Notes: generated from the letters alone by a model not told the origin. A stretch of DNA of 64,000 bases from Dactylonectria macrodidyma (GCA_020744425.1 JAGMUV010000002.1:4942501-5006500), one strand, 5' to 3'; shown: positions 51,011 to 63,239, counted from the stretch's first letter. Numbers and translations are program-made.

Positions 51011-53186
51011 ATGTCGAGTCGCAAGCTAGGCGGTGGCCGCATCCTGGGCAGCGGCAAAGGCCTGGCTCCGCCGACGCCTCCGAGTGCGCCGCGGGTTGGT
51101 AGCCCGCTCGCTCCGTCTGAGAGTACCATGTCGATGGCTTCGTCGTCGCTGTCGCCGCCTCCCAGTGCAGGACTGCCGCCTCTCGGCCAGTCTCCTCTCG
51201 GACAGCCTCATCTCGGACAGCCTCATCTCGGCCAGGATATTGGCGTCAGCATCACCGTTGGCGTCCCAGGCAAGGGTGGCCCAGTCGACTCCGCGGGGCT
51301 GGTGTGTCCCATCTGTAACGAAGAGATGGTCAGTCCTGTCGAGATATCTCACTACTATGCAATCGCTAACCTACCTCGATAGATGACCCTCCTGCAACTC
51401 AACCGACATATCGACGACAACCACCAGGAACTCGCCGTCGAGGAACAAGACGAGGTCAAGACCTGGTTCGACAAGCAGGTCCTCAAGGCCAAGCGTTTCC
51501 AACCCCTCTCCCTCATCAACCAGAAACTACGAGGCCTCGACGTCTTTGAATCAAACGAATCCGTCCCCATCCTGCCGCCTCCCTCTACCGGCGCTGGCAA
51601 ACTGCCCCTCGAAGTCCCCATCGACCCCGAGGAGCTCATCACCCGCCACCACTGGCAGCGATCCACCAACTACGACATGTGCACCGAACCAGCTTGCGGT
51701 CGGAACCTAGGCCCCTTGAACGGGAGCATCAATTGTCGAAAGTGCGGCAGACTGTTTTGCGAGGTACACACCATGTACCAGATGAAGCTGAGCAGGAGCG
51801 CAAACCACGAGCCTGTGAGGGGCTACTGGGCCAGAGTCTGCGAGACGTGTTACAAGTCGAGGGAGGGCTACAACGACCACAACGGTGTTCTCATCGATCA
51901 CTCCAACACGTTTATCCAGGCGAGGAGGAAAAAGGTCGAGCGACAAAACCTGGAAATCTCGAGGCTCGAGAAGCGCTTGACGAAGCTGACGAGGCTCTTG
52001 GCAAACCCACCGGAGAAGCTCACCCAGTCCAACGGGTCGTTGTTGGCACCCGTAACGTCTTTGTCGGGCCAAAAGAACCCCAGAAAATTGATGGAGCAGT
52101 CAGTCGTCACCTGGGAGGAGGATTCGACCGTGTCCAAATGCCCCTTTTGCCAGCAGGAATTTGGCTCTTGGACCTTTAGGAGGCATCATTGTAGGATTTG
52201 CGGTCGGGTCGTCTGCGCGGACCTGCAGACTGCTTGTTCCTCCGAAGTTGGACTGAGCGTTGCTGGTGGTAAGTTCATTGTATGCCGTTCCCTTGCCCAG
52301 CTAACACCGTGTAGCATCAAACCAAGCCACCGAGAAGCCCCCCTCTGCCGCCACTCCTGGCCAGATGAGCATAGATATCAGGATGTGCAGGGACTGCAAG
52401 CACACTATATTTTCCTCCAGAGACTTTACCTCATCACTCCAGCATAAACCCCCCGATCAACGCGCATATGAAACGCTGCGACAGTTTGAGCGAGGCATCC
52501 GACAACTTCTCCCGTCGTTCCACCGCACCCTGCTTGCCCTACAGCCGGAGAAGCAGGAGAGTGGTGAGGTCGACCTCGATAAACCACCGCCGACGCATGC
52601 CCAGATCCAGGAGGCCGCCAAGATCCGCAAGCGCCTCGTCGATAGCTTCGCCAAGTATGGCGCAGCTGCCAAGCGTCTCCGCGACCTCCCCTCCGATCAC
52701 CCCACCCAGAAGCGTCTCCAGATGGCCATTTACACCTATGCCAGTGGATTCCTCCATACAAATATGCTGCCACTAAAGAGCCTACCGCAGCTCCTCCGCT
52801 CCCGAACATCGGCCTCGTCGGCCCTATCCACGCCCAGCGCATCCCGCCTGCTCGCCTCCAACACGCACTCGGTGTCCAGCCTGCGCCATTCAGAGCTCGC
52901 TTCTGAGTCCGAGACGGCCTCGCAGGCGCCCAGCGAGGGGAGCACAGTCGTCAGCCAGCTCGAGACGGAGGAGAAGGATCTGCGCGAGCGCCTCATCGTC
53001 CTCGAGGAGCAGCGCTTCATGGTCAACGATATGGTCAAGTCGGCCCACGGGGCGCGCCGCTTCGAGGAGGTTAGCGCCCTCTCGCGCAACGTCGACGAGC
53101 TCGATGTCGAGATCCAGATGCTCAAGGGCAAGATTGGCGGCGTCGAGGAGCGCTGGGAGGGTGTGTACCGAAATGGCCTGGCCTGA
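51011..53186 (+). CDS. PEP7: Vacuolar segregation protein Pep7/Vac1 (FYVE and rabenosyn-type)
   Basis: Three exons, 51011-51328, 51383-52268 and 52315-53186, encode 691 residues. Pep7/Vac1 tethers Golgi-derived vesicles at the endosome by binding PI3P and the Rab5-type GTPase Vps21. Order of parts: a Ser/Pro-rich N-terminus with a small PHLGQ repeat (about 57-75); a C2H2-type finger split by intron 1 (CPICNEEM / LLQLNRHIDDNH); a degenerate FYVE finger (INCRKCGRLFC ... VCETC); a basic coiled region (ARRKKVERQNLEISRLEKR); a full FYVE domain with the PI3P motif RRHHCRICGR (residues about 365-374) closed by MCRDCK after intron 2; and a C-terminal helical Rab-binding part with a coiled coil (EEKDLRERLIVLEEQRFMVND). 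Intron 2 interrupts the second FYVE domain. All key Cys are present. Confidence 0.9.
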
Positions 53187-54048
53187 GGATGGTATGGTTC
53201 GGTTGGTGCTTTGAGGCAGGTTAGAGGAGGGAACTGGCGAAATCGAGTATATATATATGACCGGCATTGCATGGCGTTTCGGGGGCGTTCAACTTTTTTG
53301 TTTTGGGATCTATTACGGGCTAGATGGAGCTAGTAGTGTGCTTTGGTGTCTTGAGTGCACTCTTATTATTTTTCGATATCGTGAAGGAGCAGAGGACAGG
53401 GCTTGTAAAGAATATGGGACGACGAGCGGTCTCAGGACCAGCGTGGAAACACAGACAGAATAAAGAAAGCAAGAAGCAGTCTGCGTGGAAGACATCAACA
53501 TGATAACCTGAATTCTTTCAGTGTGCTACATCATATCTCCTAATAAAAACCCAAGACTGCCCTCTCCGTAACCACTTTATATACCGGGCAGTTGTTACCC
53601 CTCGACCTTTTGGCCAAAGTCCCCAAGACGGCCAACAAAGAGAGAAAAAAAAATAGATATATCAGTAAACCCGCCCTCAGCTGGGGGTTTTATAATGTCT
53701 GCCACACCATAAATAGGGGGCTCTTCGTCCATCCCACCTCCTGAAAAAAGGTCAACGCGAGAACCGCAAACCAAAAAAATAAAATAAAAAGACGAACGCC
53801 GATCCTGTTCCACCGCGAGCGAGTTCAGCTCGGGAGGGTATCAAAAGAACACCAAAAGTCATACACAACAGACATAAAAAATAAAAAGGGTTTGGACGTT
53901 CCCCAATGCACCTGGGTGGTAGGGTGGTTGAGGTGTAGGAGTCATTATATAGGCGAGAAGAGCCAGCGTTGGGGCGTCAGACGGAGGCCGAGTGATGTAG
54001 AGAAGGATAAAAGGGGGAAGAAAAGGGAGAAGATGGCTTTTTGCATCA
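53187..54048. other. Convergent 3' flanks of PEP7 and MBP1
   Basis: 862 bases, AT-rich, with an ATATATAT stretch near 53249-53258 and A-rich runs at 53645-53655 and 53774-53790. These are long 3' UTRs or spacer. No gene recognised. Confidence 0.45.
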
Positions 54049-56646
54049 CTAGTGCACGACGCCCTCGACGCCGCCCAGGAAGCGCCTCACGCGGCCAATC
54101 TCGAGTTCGTCGTGCTCGCTTTCCACGGCCTTGAGCAGGCCGTCGACGACGGCGTCAACCTCGGCCTCCTGGACGCCGGTGCAGAGGGCGACGACGCGGC
54201 GGTACTTGACCTCGACGTCGCGGCTGCGGCCCTTGAGGGCGAAGACCATCTTGCGGGTCATCTCGCGGCGGCCCTCGAGGGCGCGGATGCGGGCCTTGAG
54301 GACGGCGGCCGAGGGGAGCATGCTCTCGCCGCCGGCGCCGGCGGACGCCGTGTCGTCAGCGGCCTCGAGCATGGCCGAGAGCTCCGTCTCCCACGACGAC
54401 GACGGGTTGGGCTGCGACGTGCGCGACTGCTCCTGCATGAGGCGCACCTGCTCGTCCTCGCGCGCGTGCGAGAGGTTGGCTACTTTTTGCCGCGCGAGCT
54501 GCTGCTTCTTGAGCGTCGCTGCGAGGTGCTCGAGGCTGCGGCGGGACTCGCCGAGCTGCGTCGAGGTTGTGCGGAGGGTGCTGTGGAGGGCGTCGAGAGA
54601 AGCCTGCTTGGTCTTCATCTCTTGTTGGAACGTCGAGCCAGTTTCGCTCAGGAGGTGGGTGATGGCTACCAAGGTCAGTTGGGGGGATTCCATTAAGGGG
54701 TGACACGTTATGAGACTTACAAGCAATGATTTCGTCGCTGCTTTCACGACTTCGTTGATTTGAGCTCACCACTCCATTCTTCTCTACCGCCATCTCCCCA
54801 TTCGTCTTGTCATCTGAATTCTCACCCCCTATGCCAAAGTCCAAGGGCCTCAAACCGACACGGTTGGCAATGTTAGGATCAGCGCCGACTTCGAGCAGTT
54901 GTGAAATGATGCTTCGGTTGCCTATGCGAGCAGCAATATTGAGGGCCGTGTCCCCCGAACTGTCCTGGGCGTTAACAATCTCACACATGAACCGCGCGAT
55001 GCCCATCTTAGGGAGTGTTGACTGGGAGGCCGAAGGAGCATTGCCGTTTACTTGTGTGTTTTGGCTGTTGGGCACGCTTCCCTGTCGAACAACCCATTCT
55101 AGTAGACTCTCGAGGTAGTAGCGGCTCGCAGCATTGCGTCCCTTGACGGCACTTGTAACGGCAATGTGGTGGAGAACTGTTCGTCCTTTTTGGTCGCGGG
55201 CCTCGACGGTACCGCCGAGGACTTCCAAGAGATCGGGAAAGGAACCGTGATCCATCGAGTTGGTTACCAGACAGGCGCGCATTAGCGCCGTCTCTCCGGA
55301 GGCATTGACCCGATACGGTGAGGCTCCAGCGGCGATGAGGGCACGGAGAAGAGGCATACGGGCGAGAGTGGCAGCCCAGTGGAGGGCCGTATGGCTTTGG
55401 AGGTCGATGGGCATATCCAACTCGAGAGGGGTAAATGTTCGGAGCATATCGTGCTTCGAGGCATCAGTCGTGGATGCGTCCATAAACAGACCCATGAGCA
55501 TGCTACGCTTCATCTCGACATCGGGGGACATTTCGTAGGGCAGCGGCTGTAATGGCCCATTGCCGTCCTCGACCGGTGATCGGTCATGGAGCGAGTTCTG
55601 GGTGTAGATAAAGGACTCATTAGGTTCTGTAGGTGATCCAGGGAATGCTGTGGCGTAAAGATCCATGTTCTGTCCGTATCCGCCGAAGCTGTCAGCTGGA
55701 GTCATGGTGGTGCGCTGACGTTTTCTCGGCGGTTCGTTCTCTGGCATAGGAGGCGGATTGCTCTGCTGTTGAGTCGAGTAGGCCGAGTCGACCTGTTGAC
55801 CGTAGTCGGAGGCGAAGCTTTGCTGGGAGTTGCCGGGGAAGTCGTCGCCGTTCTGGGCCATCTGACCGTTTTGACTGTTCTGGCTGTTTTGCATTGAGGC
55901 CTGGCGGCTGAAGCTGGGAGCCCGGGTAGGACCGTTGCGGCTCCGGGGCCCGGGAGAGTCGAAGCGGGCCTTGCTGATGGCGGCGACGGCGTGAGAAGCA
56001 GTGCTAGAGATGTTCTTGAAGAAGGTGCCTGACAGTCCATTCGGCTTGCCGTCGGTGCTGGAGTTGTACATGCGCTTCCGCTGGGCGGCCATGGCCTGTT
56101 CCTTGGTCGGAGTGTTGAGGTCGCCACGGCCAGCTACACCTCCGTCCTGACCCATATCATATGTCAGAAGCGGTCTTAGTAGCTCCTCAACGCCGTATTG
56201 CCGGCACACCTGGACGCCGCGGTCGAACTTGATCCATGTGCCTTGATATTTGCCGTATCCACCCTGGACCTTTTCGTGTTCGCCAGTTTGGATCTCCTTT
56301 TCGAGGATCTTGGTGCGCTTTCCCTTGTCCACACCGGCCACCTTGAGGATTTGGGTGGCATTAACCCATGAGTCGTTGCGACGGCGCATTACGGCAATAT
56401 TGTTCACCTCCATTTCGTAGACATCGACGCCGGAATAAGAGGCCTATTATCCAAGGGGTGGTTAGTATTTGCGTCCTCTGTGGGCAGATCTCTGGAAAAC
56501 TCGGCGGAGAGGATTCGGCATACCGAGTATATCTGGGGGCCTTCGGTTGCGCCATTGTAGCCACGATTGAAGGAGGCGGACAGGCCAGGTTGTGATTGTT
56601 GGCTCATTGTGAAAGACTGCTGTGAAGATTGCGATGCCGATGGCAT
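54049..56646 (-). CDS. MBP1: MBF-type transcription factor Mbp1 (APSES/KilA-N and ankyrin repeats)
   Basis: Three exons, 56646-56524, 56443-54721 and 54665-54049, give 820 residues. Mbp1 is the DNA-binding half of MBF, which with Swi6 drives G1/S genes through MCB boxes. The APSES DNA-binding domain lies at about 42-135 (VNNIAVMRRRNDSWVNATQI, then KGKRTKILEKEI, then GKYQGTWIKFDRG); intron 1 falls just before it. A long Ser/Asn/Gln-rich linker contains a basic patch PPRKRQR (about 240). Ankyrin repeats follow at about 340-560 (QSHTALHWAATLARMPLLRALIAAGASP; GDTALNIAARIGNRSIISQLLEVGADPN). After intron 2 the C-terminal coiled coil (about 615-790) is the Swi6-binding type. Without the second splice the frame turns Arg/Pro-rich, which supports it. 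Order and length fit filamentous-fungal Mbp1. Confidence 0.92.
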
Positions 56647-58402
56647 CTTGTGGAGGGGGCGGCACTCGGTTGGAGGAGAGGAAGGAAAGGGGATATAGTC
56701 GGTGCGGTTTTTGTCGTTACCGAGGGCCGTCGCTAAGAGTTATCTTTCGAAGTCAAGGTCGGATTGAGTCGAGTAGTGGATATTCGGAGTCGAGGGCGCG
56801 ATATGCATCAAGCGTGGCCCAATGAGAGACGCAAGCAAGGAGAGAGGCGTTGGTCGAGGGAAGGAATGGAGAAAGAGAGGAGGAAAGAACGGCGCTTCAT
56901 TCACATTCGGGTCGCAACAGGAATCCGAGGTCGTCCATACGCAGAGTCGTCGGTTGCGGGATTGAGGGCTGGTGATGGAGACGGATTTGTGCGGGTGCGC
57001 CAGAAAAACCGGTGGTGAAAGCGAGAGTTGGGATGGATGGAGTATGGCGTCGAGGCGAAATGAGCTTCGGCCGGGATGGTGCTCAGCGTTCACTGTTGAG
57101 CTGCAGCGGACCACAAGCCTGGACGTAGGAACTGCGCCAGGGCGAGGTACCTGCGCTATAGAGGGTCTTAGGTACTGTCCAGGTACCCCGGACCACACTA
57201 GAACGCTGGGTGTGGGTGTGCTGCGGGTGCTGGGAAGCGCCGCAACAGGGGACGCTGTGAGTCAATGGTTTAGCGCCCTTGCGCACTGAGAGCGCCGGCA
57301 AGAAAGGCGCAGTTTGGCTCGTTACAGGGCCTGAGAGTTGAGAGCCAAGGGTACAGAGGGTTGGAGGTCACAATTGGCAATTGAGAATAATGCTCTAAGG
57401 CGAGTGCAAAATCACGAGAAAAACATGTGCGCTCTGCAGGTTCTTTATGGTGCAATGCTGCAGGTCGCCGGTTCAGTCGGGTACCTGGACTCTGACTTGC
57501 AGCAAGTCTCACGCTCACGCTCCACGCTTCACGTTGAACGGCACGCATGTTAAAGTGGTATGCTGCGTTCAATTAACCCAGACGTGTCGGTTTCGTGATT
57601 TCGTGTTCCCCTTCCCGCAACCGCAACCGTGTCGCGCGCGTAAATTTCGACGTGACGCAACCCCGCCCCGCGTTGGCTCGACCGAGGACCCACTTCTGTC
57701 CACCACCCCATCCAGGCCGAGGAATCTCCGGGTCCCGGATAAGAGGGAGGGGAGAGGAACGTCCTTGAACAGGAGCGGTGATTGTGCGCTGAAACCCAGT
57801 GAAGGTGTACCAAAAATACAACGTGACGCAGCCTGTTGTCGCAGACCGTGATGCCCGTGGCCACTGCTTTATAACTTGTACGCGGGCGGACGAGACCGCT
57901 AATGCAACCACCGTTGGCCTCATGGCTGCGTTCGTCTCGGCCAGAGCTTCAAGTGGAACCACTTGGGCTTATGGACTGGGACAGGACATCCAATGGTGCA
58001 TGCCTTTCTGCATTATCATTTATGCTACAGGCCGCGGATGGTTCGACGACGGCAAACATTGACGGAATTAACTAAGCAATTTAGGTGACTCGACCTGCAG
58101 ATGTCCTCTTCTCATCAAAACAAACAATACCACAAAGGGTAGTATCCATTCAAGAACATAGACATCATGCAAGGTGAATTGCATTGTGCAAGGTGGGCTG
58201 ACCAGCATCCTCATTGTGCATGGCAACCGAGGTTTCGCCGTCATCATGAGAAATCCACAAACATCAAAATTCACAAGCTCTAGCAACAGCATTTCGCAAC
58301 TTATAAACCTGCTTCATATTAATACCACTCAATCAACTTCTGGCCAGAGGCTTTGCCCTATGTTTGGTACCCGACCTTGTCTCTTCTCTTTACCCGGCCG
58401 CG
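56647..58402. other. Divergent promoter region between MBP1 and the LYR gene
   Basis: 1.76 kb. On the minus strand it is pyrimidine-rich at about 56810-56900 (plus strand GAGAGA, AGAAAG), probably the MBP1 leader. A CGCGCG stretch lies near 57634, but no perfect ACGCGT was seen. ORFs of 70-150 codons on both strands look random. Confidence 0.4.
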
Positions 58403-59590
58403 ATGCCTCGACCGCAGGCCGCAATTCCCCAATTCCTCCCGCCGCTCCATCTCTACCGCAATATCCTCCGCGAATGCAGCTATCTACCTCCCTCGTTTCG
58501 AACCCCCATCGTTGGCACCATCCGCAATCACTTCCGAAAAAACCAAATCGATGATCCTCGACCGAAGAAGCATCTCGCCCGCGCCTACCAGGTTCTGGGC
58601 AGGCTGAGGCTTGCCAACAGTGGCGACAGAAATATGATGCAAAAGTTCATGCACGAAGCCTATGGCAGAGCTGGATCCCGTCGGCGTGTGCTGATGTCGA
58701 AACTCGTTCTTGCAGATAAATCGCCAAGAAAAGCCTCACGAGTGGCAGGACCACACGATTCCGACACCCTAGAAGCTCTGTTGACTGCGGCCGACTACGA
58801 GGAACTAGAGGGTCTGGCCAAACCGGACGACTGGTCCGATGAGCGTGAGCGACCAGACATTACATCCGGCGACGACAGGCCATACAAACGAAAATTTCAC
58901 CATGGATATGATAAGCCGAGGCTTCTCAGGCTGCTTTCAAGCCAGCGAGCAAATGAGGAGGCCAACCCCCTCATCTCGTTACATGGCGAAATCAAACGCC
59001 TCGACGAAAATAAATACGTCCCCGAGAAAAACATCTGGGGGAAGCCACCTGTCAGGGACCTCGTGGAAACCAAAAGGGCCAAGTGGTGGGCGAAAATGGC
59101 TGCGAAGATCATGCCGCCTCTCGAAAAAGACGAGTGGGAAATGCTCGGGCAACTGAGCGTTGGCGCCCAGGACAATGACAAGAAATGGCGGATCCCAGAG
59201 CGTCGACCACTTGCGAAGCTTCTACACGAGGAGGACAAATCTAGGTCCTTGGACTGGGACTGGGAGGGCTACGCCAGCCTCGATGCCGTCCATGTCGAAG
59301 ATCGAAAGTCCCTCAAGCGAAACCGACGCACAGGAGAGCGCGATACAGGACCATATCAGGCGCAGACGGTTCAGCGGCCAATCACTGCGCGATGGTACAA
59401 ACGAGCGTATACGAGAATATGGCAAATCACACCGCTGATGGAGCAGGATCCCCTCACAAACAAAGAAAGAATCTCTTGGGGCACTCAGAAATCTAGTCTC
59501 AGGCGAGCAAGGAAATCGCAGCTCGACCTCTTCGAAGGTGTCGATCACCGGGGCATAAAACTACCGGATTCTTCACACAACGGCTCCTGA
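58403..59590 (+). CDS. LYR-motif protein with long C-terminal extension
   Basis: A single exon of 395 residues from the first ATG; the frame is open 39 bases further upstream without ATG. The N-terminus has the Complex1_LYR signature: LYR at 17-19 in PPLHLYRNILREC, then a Phe-containing helix (RNHFRKN). LYR proteins are small mitochondrial factors that bind acyl-ACP and help assemble respiratory complexes or Fe-S clusters. Most are about 100 residues, so the 300-residue extension here is unusual. It is rich in Arg, Lys, Asp and Trp (RAKWWAKMAAKIMPPL; ARWYKRAYTRIW) and could be a mitoribosome or assembly-factor domain. The target in the respiratory chain cannot be deduced. The gene converges with the GNAT gene over 54 bases. 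Confidence 0.75.
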   Translation: MPRPQAAIPQFLPPLHLYRNILRECSYLPPSFRTPIVGTIRNHFRKNQIDDPRPKKHLARAYQVLGRLRLANSGDRNMMQKFMHEAYGRAGSRRRVLMSKLVLADKSPRKASRVAGPHDSDTLEALLTAADYEELEGLAKPDDWSDERERPDITSGDDRPYKRKFHHGYDKPRLLRLLSSQRANEEANPLISLHGEIKRLDENKYVPEKNIWGKPPVRDLVETKRAKWWAKMAAKIMPPLEKDEWEMLGQLSVGAQDNDKKWRIPERRPLAKLLHEEDKSRSLDWDWEGYASLDAVHVEDRKSLKRNRRTGERDTGPYQAQTVQRPITARWYKRAYTRIWQITPLMEQDPLTNKERISWGTQKSSLRRARKSQLDLFEGVDHRGIKLPDSSHNGS

Positions 59591-59644
59591 AACGCCGTCC
59601 CGGCCAGCCAGCCTTCCCATTTTCACCCACGTCTCACGGGCCGT

Positions 59645-60277
59645 CTAGTCTGTCAAATTCGCCAGCTTGACTAAACCCTCACCATCAACGCGCATGCCCA
59701 CCCAATCGTTCATGGCCTGGGCGCCGATGCTCTCGTAGAACTTGATGCTGGGCTCGTTCCACTTGAGCACCACCCATTCGAGGCGCGTGCCGTTCATGGC
59801 GACGACCTGCTTGGCCAGCGCGCTCAGCAGCTTCTTGCCGTAGCCACTCCCCCGCTCCGTCTGCCTCACAAACAGGTCCTCAAGGTAGATGCCTGGCCGC
59901 GACCGCCAGGTGCTGTAGTTGTAGAAGTACAGCGCCATGCCAACGGCGACGCCTTCGGGCGAGATGACCAGCAGGCACCGGGCCGGCCGGGTCGGCGACG
60001 TTGGTTCAGTGGCCGGGATGTGTGTATTTTCAGCATCAGCAGCATCGGAGGGCGCGAATGCGATGGTCTCCTCTAGCGACTGCACGGTGGCCTTGACGGC
60101 ATCGGGCTCACGCTCGTAATCGGCGAGCTCCTGGATGAGCTGCAGGATGACGGGGGCGTCTGCGTTCCGGATTAGTATCTAGGAGCGACATCATGACATC
60201 TCCAACGTGATCGAGAGACAATGGCTGGACAATCAAGGGGGCTTACCCTCCCGGCGTGCGTGTCGAATAGTTGCCAT
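59645..60277 (-). CDS. GNAT acetyltransferase, spermidine/spermine N1-acetyltransferase-like
   Basis: Two exons, 60277-60247 (10 codons) and 60159-59645, joined over an 87-nt intron (GTAAGC...CAG), give 181 residues. The tiny first exon supplies MATIRHARRE, the usual first strand of the GNAT fold, so it is preferred over a later start. The acetyl-CoA loop is in QTERGSGYGKKLL (110-122; Q/RxxGxG/A). IYLEDLFV before it and WNEPSIKFYESIGA (144-157) after it are hallmarks shared with SSAT and thialysine acetyltransferases, which acetylate polyamines or related amines. A 20-residue polar insert (about 48-68, Ala/Thr/Pro-rich) between strands is absent from the animal enzymes and probably a loop. 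A TGACGTC word (bZIP-type half palindrome) is at 60308-60314, just upstream of the start. Confidence 0.8.
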
Positions 60278-60933
60278 TGTATCGATGTGTCTTTATTTGG
60301 TAATATGTGACGTCGGAGATGCCCTCAATCCAATCAGATTTAGTCAATGGCCTAACGGGTAAACAAGACTGAGGAACTGCAGAGTTTATGAGCCTCCAGC
60401 TGCGATGATGGTGGGGCAGCTTTTGCAATTGAGGTGTCAAGGGCGCGCATGGTGACAAGAAGTGGGGTGGGTGGTGATGTCCCAGGCGGGGTCGAAGATA
60501 GCCCCATCATGCCCAGTCCGCCTTGAAGAGGCATTCTTTGCGCACGAGATTGCTTCTAGTGGCTAGAGTGCTGAATTCTCGAATATTCTAGTTTGAAACT
60601 AGACTTGAGTTTCCAGAAAAGTCCACTGTGGTCGGGCGCAATGAGACGGGAGCTTGTTGCGCACACCCGGATCTTGATGCAGGTCCAGATGGAGGTCAGC
60701 TATTGGACAATGGATCCCGGAACAAGCGGTGACGTCTGTCTTGACGTTGCAGTCAGAATTATGAACTATCTTAGTTCCCGGGAAATATGACACCTCATGT
60801 CCAAGTCGTTGATTCTATAGTCTCGTCTATCCATCTCTATCATCCCGCGGACGCGAGTCCTCTCCGGGGTATATACAAAGCCGGTCGTTGAGTTGGCATC
60901 ATTACGTCCATCCCTCCTTGTCCAGCTCATCCC
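60278..60933. other. Intergenic region between GNAT start and esterase 3' end
   Basis: 656 bases holding the GNAT promoter (with TGACGTC at 60308-60314) and the 3' flank of the esterase gene. No ORF with support. Confidence 0.4.
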
Positions 60934-62066
60934 TCATAAGACCAGGACAGCGCCGAGCGCAAACACGACTGCTCCAAGCTGCGAGTTTCGCGATCCGGCG
61001 CTGTCGCTTGTCGTCACCTCGGCCGCGCTCGTGCTGTCGGACGCGGAAGCTTCGGATCCAGAGGCGGCGGATGTCGTCGCGGCGGCTGTTGTTTGTGAGG
61101 AGTTGTCGGAGACGGTTGTTGATGCCTCAGTAGTATCGGTCGTGGTTCTGGTCTTGGTGGCAGATGCGCTCTCCGTCTCGGACGCAGTCTCAGAACCTGT
61201 CTCGGTAGTCGTGGTCGCCTCCGTCGCAGTCTCGCTCTTCGTCTTGGTCGTCTTGGTGCTCGTAGCAAAAGCAGAGCTCGTCGTCGAAGTCGAGTTTCCA
61301 GAAGCCTCAATACGCTCGTGCACCCACTCGGCCACGGTATCGCTGTACAGGTCAAAGTAGTTGAGGTGATCGGCCACGACGTCGCCGCCGGCGCAGATGG
61401 GATCCGTCTCGACGCAGTAGTTGTGCAGAGCGTTGCCGTACGTCACCAACTTGGCCAGCATCGCCTCAGTCCGCGGGAACAATCCATCATCGCCTGCGCC
61501 ACTGAAGACGTTGTACGGCTGGTTGGCTGTGTGGCGGGTGTCGCCGAAGATGGCCGCTGCGACGACTATGCGTTTTCTGTTAGCCTTTTCGCATCTTTAC
61601 AAATAGATCTTTGTCTGAACGTACTCATGTTTCCAGGCGCCGAGTCGGCGTCCAATCCCTCGTTGCTGTTCTGCACGCAGCCCTGGAAAAAGGTGCCTCC
61701 TCCACCACCAAGGATATCGCCCACTACATGCCCGCCCTGCGAGTATCCACTGACGACGAGCTTAGAGTCGGGACACGCCTTGTTGTACGCGGTGATCTGC
61801 TTGATGCCGTTGGCGGCACCCTCAAAGACGGAGTCGCAATACACCGACTCGAGCGGGTTGTAGAACTTGATGTCCTCGTAGTCGCAGCTGCTCAGGCCAT
61901 CGCAAATGGCCGTCACTAGCTTGCCCTGCCGACCCGGGTACGGCTCGTTGTTGCCCTTGGCCAGGAAGATGTGTACATCTTTGCAGTCGGTGTCGCGAAG
62001 GCTCAGGTCGCGCGCCAAGCTGGCGGATGCTGCGATGAGCAGTGATATGGCTGCTGATTGTCTCAT
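60934..62066 (-). CDS. Cutinase-family (CE5) esterase with GPI-anchor signal
   Basis: Two exons, 62066-61625 and 61565-60934 (59-nt intron, GTACGT...TAG), give 357 residues. A signal peptide covers 1-19 (MRQSAAISLLIAASASLAR). The catalytic triad is clear: Ser109 in SGYSQGGH, Asp202 in TDPICAGGD and His214 in ADHLNYF, with paired Cys (28, 56, 61, 77, 98, 127, 198, 205 region) as in cutinases and acetylxylan esterases. The splice restores GNMIVAAAIFGDTRH, the conserved strand after the oxyanion region. After residue 235 comes a long Ser/Thr-rich stalk (TSTKTTKTKSETATEATTTT style) and a hydrophobic C-terminus (LGAVVFALGAVLVL) preceded by small residues, typical of a GPI signal. So the enzyme is probably tethered to membrane or wall. 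The substrate (cutin, acetylxylan or another ester) cannot be told. Confidence 0.88.
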
Positions 62067-63162
62067 GGTCGCTAGATGTCAAGTCTGGCGGCGGATAGAA
62101 GACAGGCGAGAATATGACAAGGAACTGCTCTGATTCTGCGACAACGATGTAATCCAAGCAACAGGACAGGAACACCAAGCTCTCCCTGTCTCGCCAGGAT
62201 GTCCCGGGAACCTGCCAGGTTTTAACCCCATCGCCAGCATGTTAGAGTAACATGGGACGATCGCCCGATAAGAGGCAAATGGCAGTCAAGCGGCCAATCA
62301 CCCGTCGCAATCTGGGTTCTTGGCCGATCAACATTGCCTGTTCCTGCCTATCATGCCCATGTCCTCAGACGGCACGGATCCATCCTCAGCGGAGCAGGGG
62401 GTGGAACGTGACAGCTTCTGTGTTTTGGTTTTTTGTTAGCTGGTGGAGCTTATACGGGGCTATTTGAAGAGAATTTCTGACGCTATTCGGAGCCCGTGGA
62501 GCCCGAGCCTGGAGTCAATGCTCAATCTCGAGTTTTTTTTTAGTCTTCTCCCGGAAGTTGTTCGGTTGATGAATGAGTTCTTAAAGGTGATCCAAGGGGC
62601 GGGAGCGGCGCAGTTGTGTAAGTGGGAATTGTCGTCCTGATCGTGGAGACAAGGACTGACGGACATGGGTTGATGTTGAATGCAACGCTTCCTCTCCTTA
62701 CCAAACCAGTTATTTGGCTCCACAATCCACACCCAAATTTCCCAAAGAGGCGTGACGATGACCTCATTGTAGCTTATGGCAACCAAATCAATTTTAGCTT
62801 GATCGGTGAATTCGGATGCTAGCAACTCCAACGTAGGGGGTTTGTAGGGTAGTTGGTTGTTGCTTAATACCACATAGTTAAGATAGGCTCCTTGGGGAAG
62901 AAAAACACAACGCACCACAAAGTATGAACTTACTGTCTATCTTCGACTTAGGAGAACATGAATTTATTCAAATCTAGCACATGTGAACGTCTAGACTAAT
63001 TTGGTAGGCCAACTACTTTTCTTAATTCAGTAAGAATAAAGACTCCTCATTCTACTTTATGCAAGGATTGAAGGTTGGGTTCGGTGGGACGGGTAATTGA
63101 TGTGTGGGTGTTTCCTTTACCCTGGAGGACAGGCAACGAGCAGCGACACAACATGAACAACA
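62067..63162. other. Upstream region of the esterase and flank of the tRNA
   Basis: 1.1 kb with no supported gene. It holds the esterase promoter on the minus strand and ends in AT-rich DNA (62950-63060) before the tRNA. ORFs near 62460-62918 lack motifs. Confidence 0.4.
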
Positions 63163-63236
63163 GGTTCCGTGGTCTAGCTGGTTATGGCATCTCGTTAACA
63201 CCGAGAAGGTCCCCGGTTCGAGCCCGGGCGGAATCA
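63163..63236 (+). tRNA. tRNA-Val (anticodon AAC)
   Basis: 74 bases fold as a full cloverleaf. The acceptor stem GGTTCCG pairs with CGGAATC (one G-U) plus discriminator A. The D-arm has TGGTCTAGCTGGTTA. The anticodon stem TCTCG/CGAGA holds loop TTAACAC (anticodon AAC), and the T-arm is CCCGG-TTCGAGC-CCGGG. The A-box and B-box (GGTTCGAGCC) are internal. No intron. TTTTT at 63240-63244 is the Pol III terminator. Confidence 0.95.
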
Positions 63237-63239
63237 CAT

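Noticed and set aside
54052..54696. 214- and 190-codon plus-strand ORFs
   Set aside because: Antisense shadows of the MBP1 coiled-coil exon.
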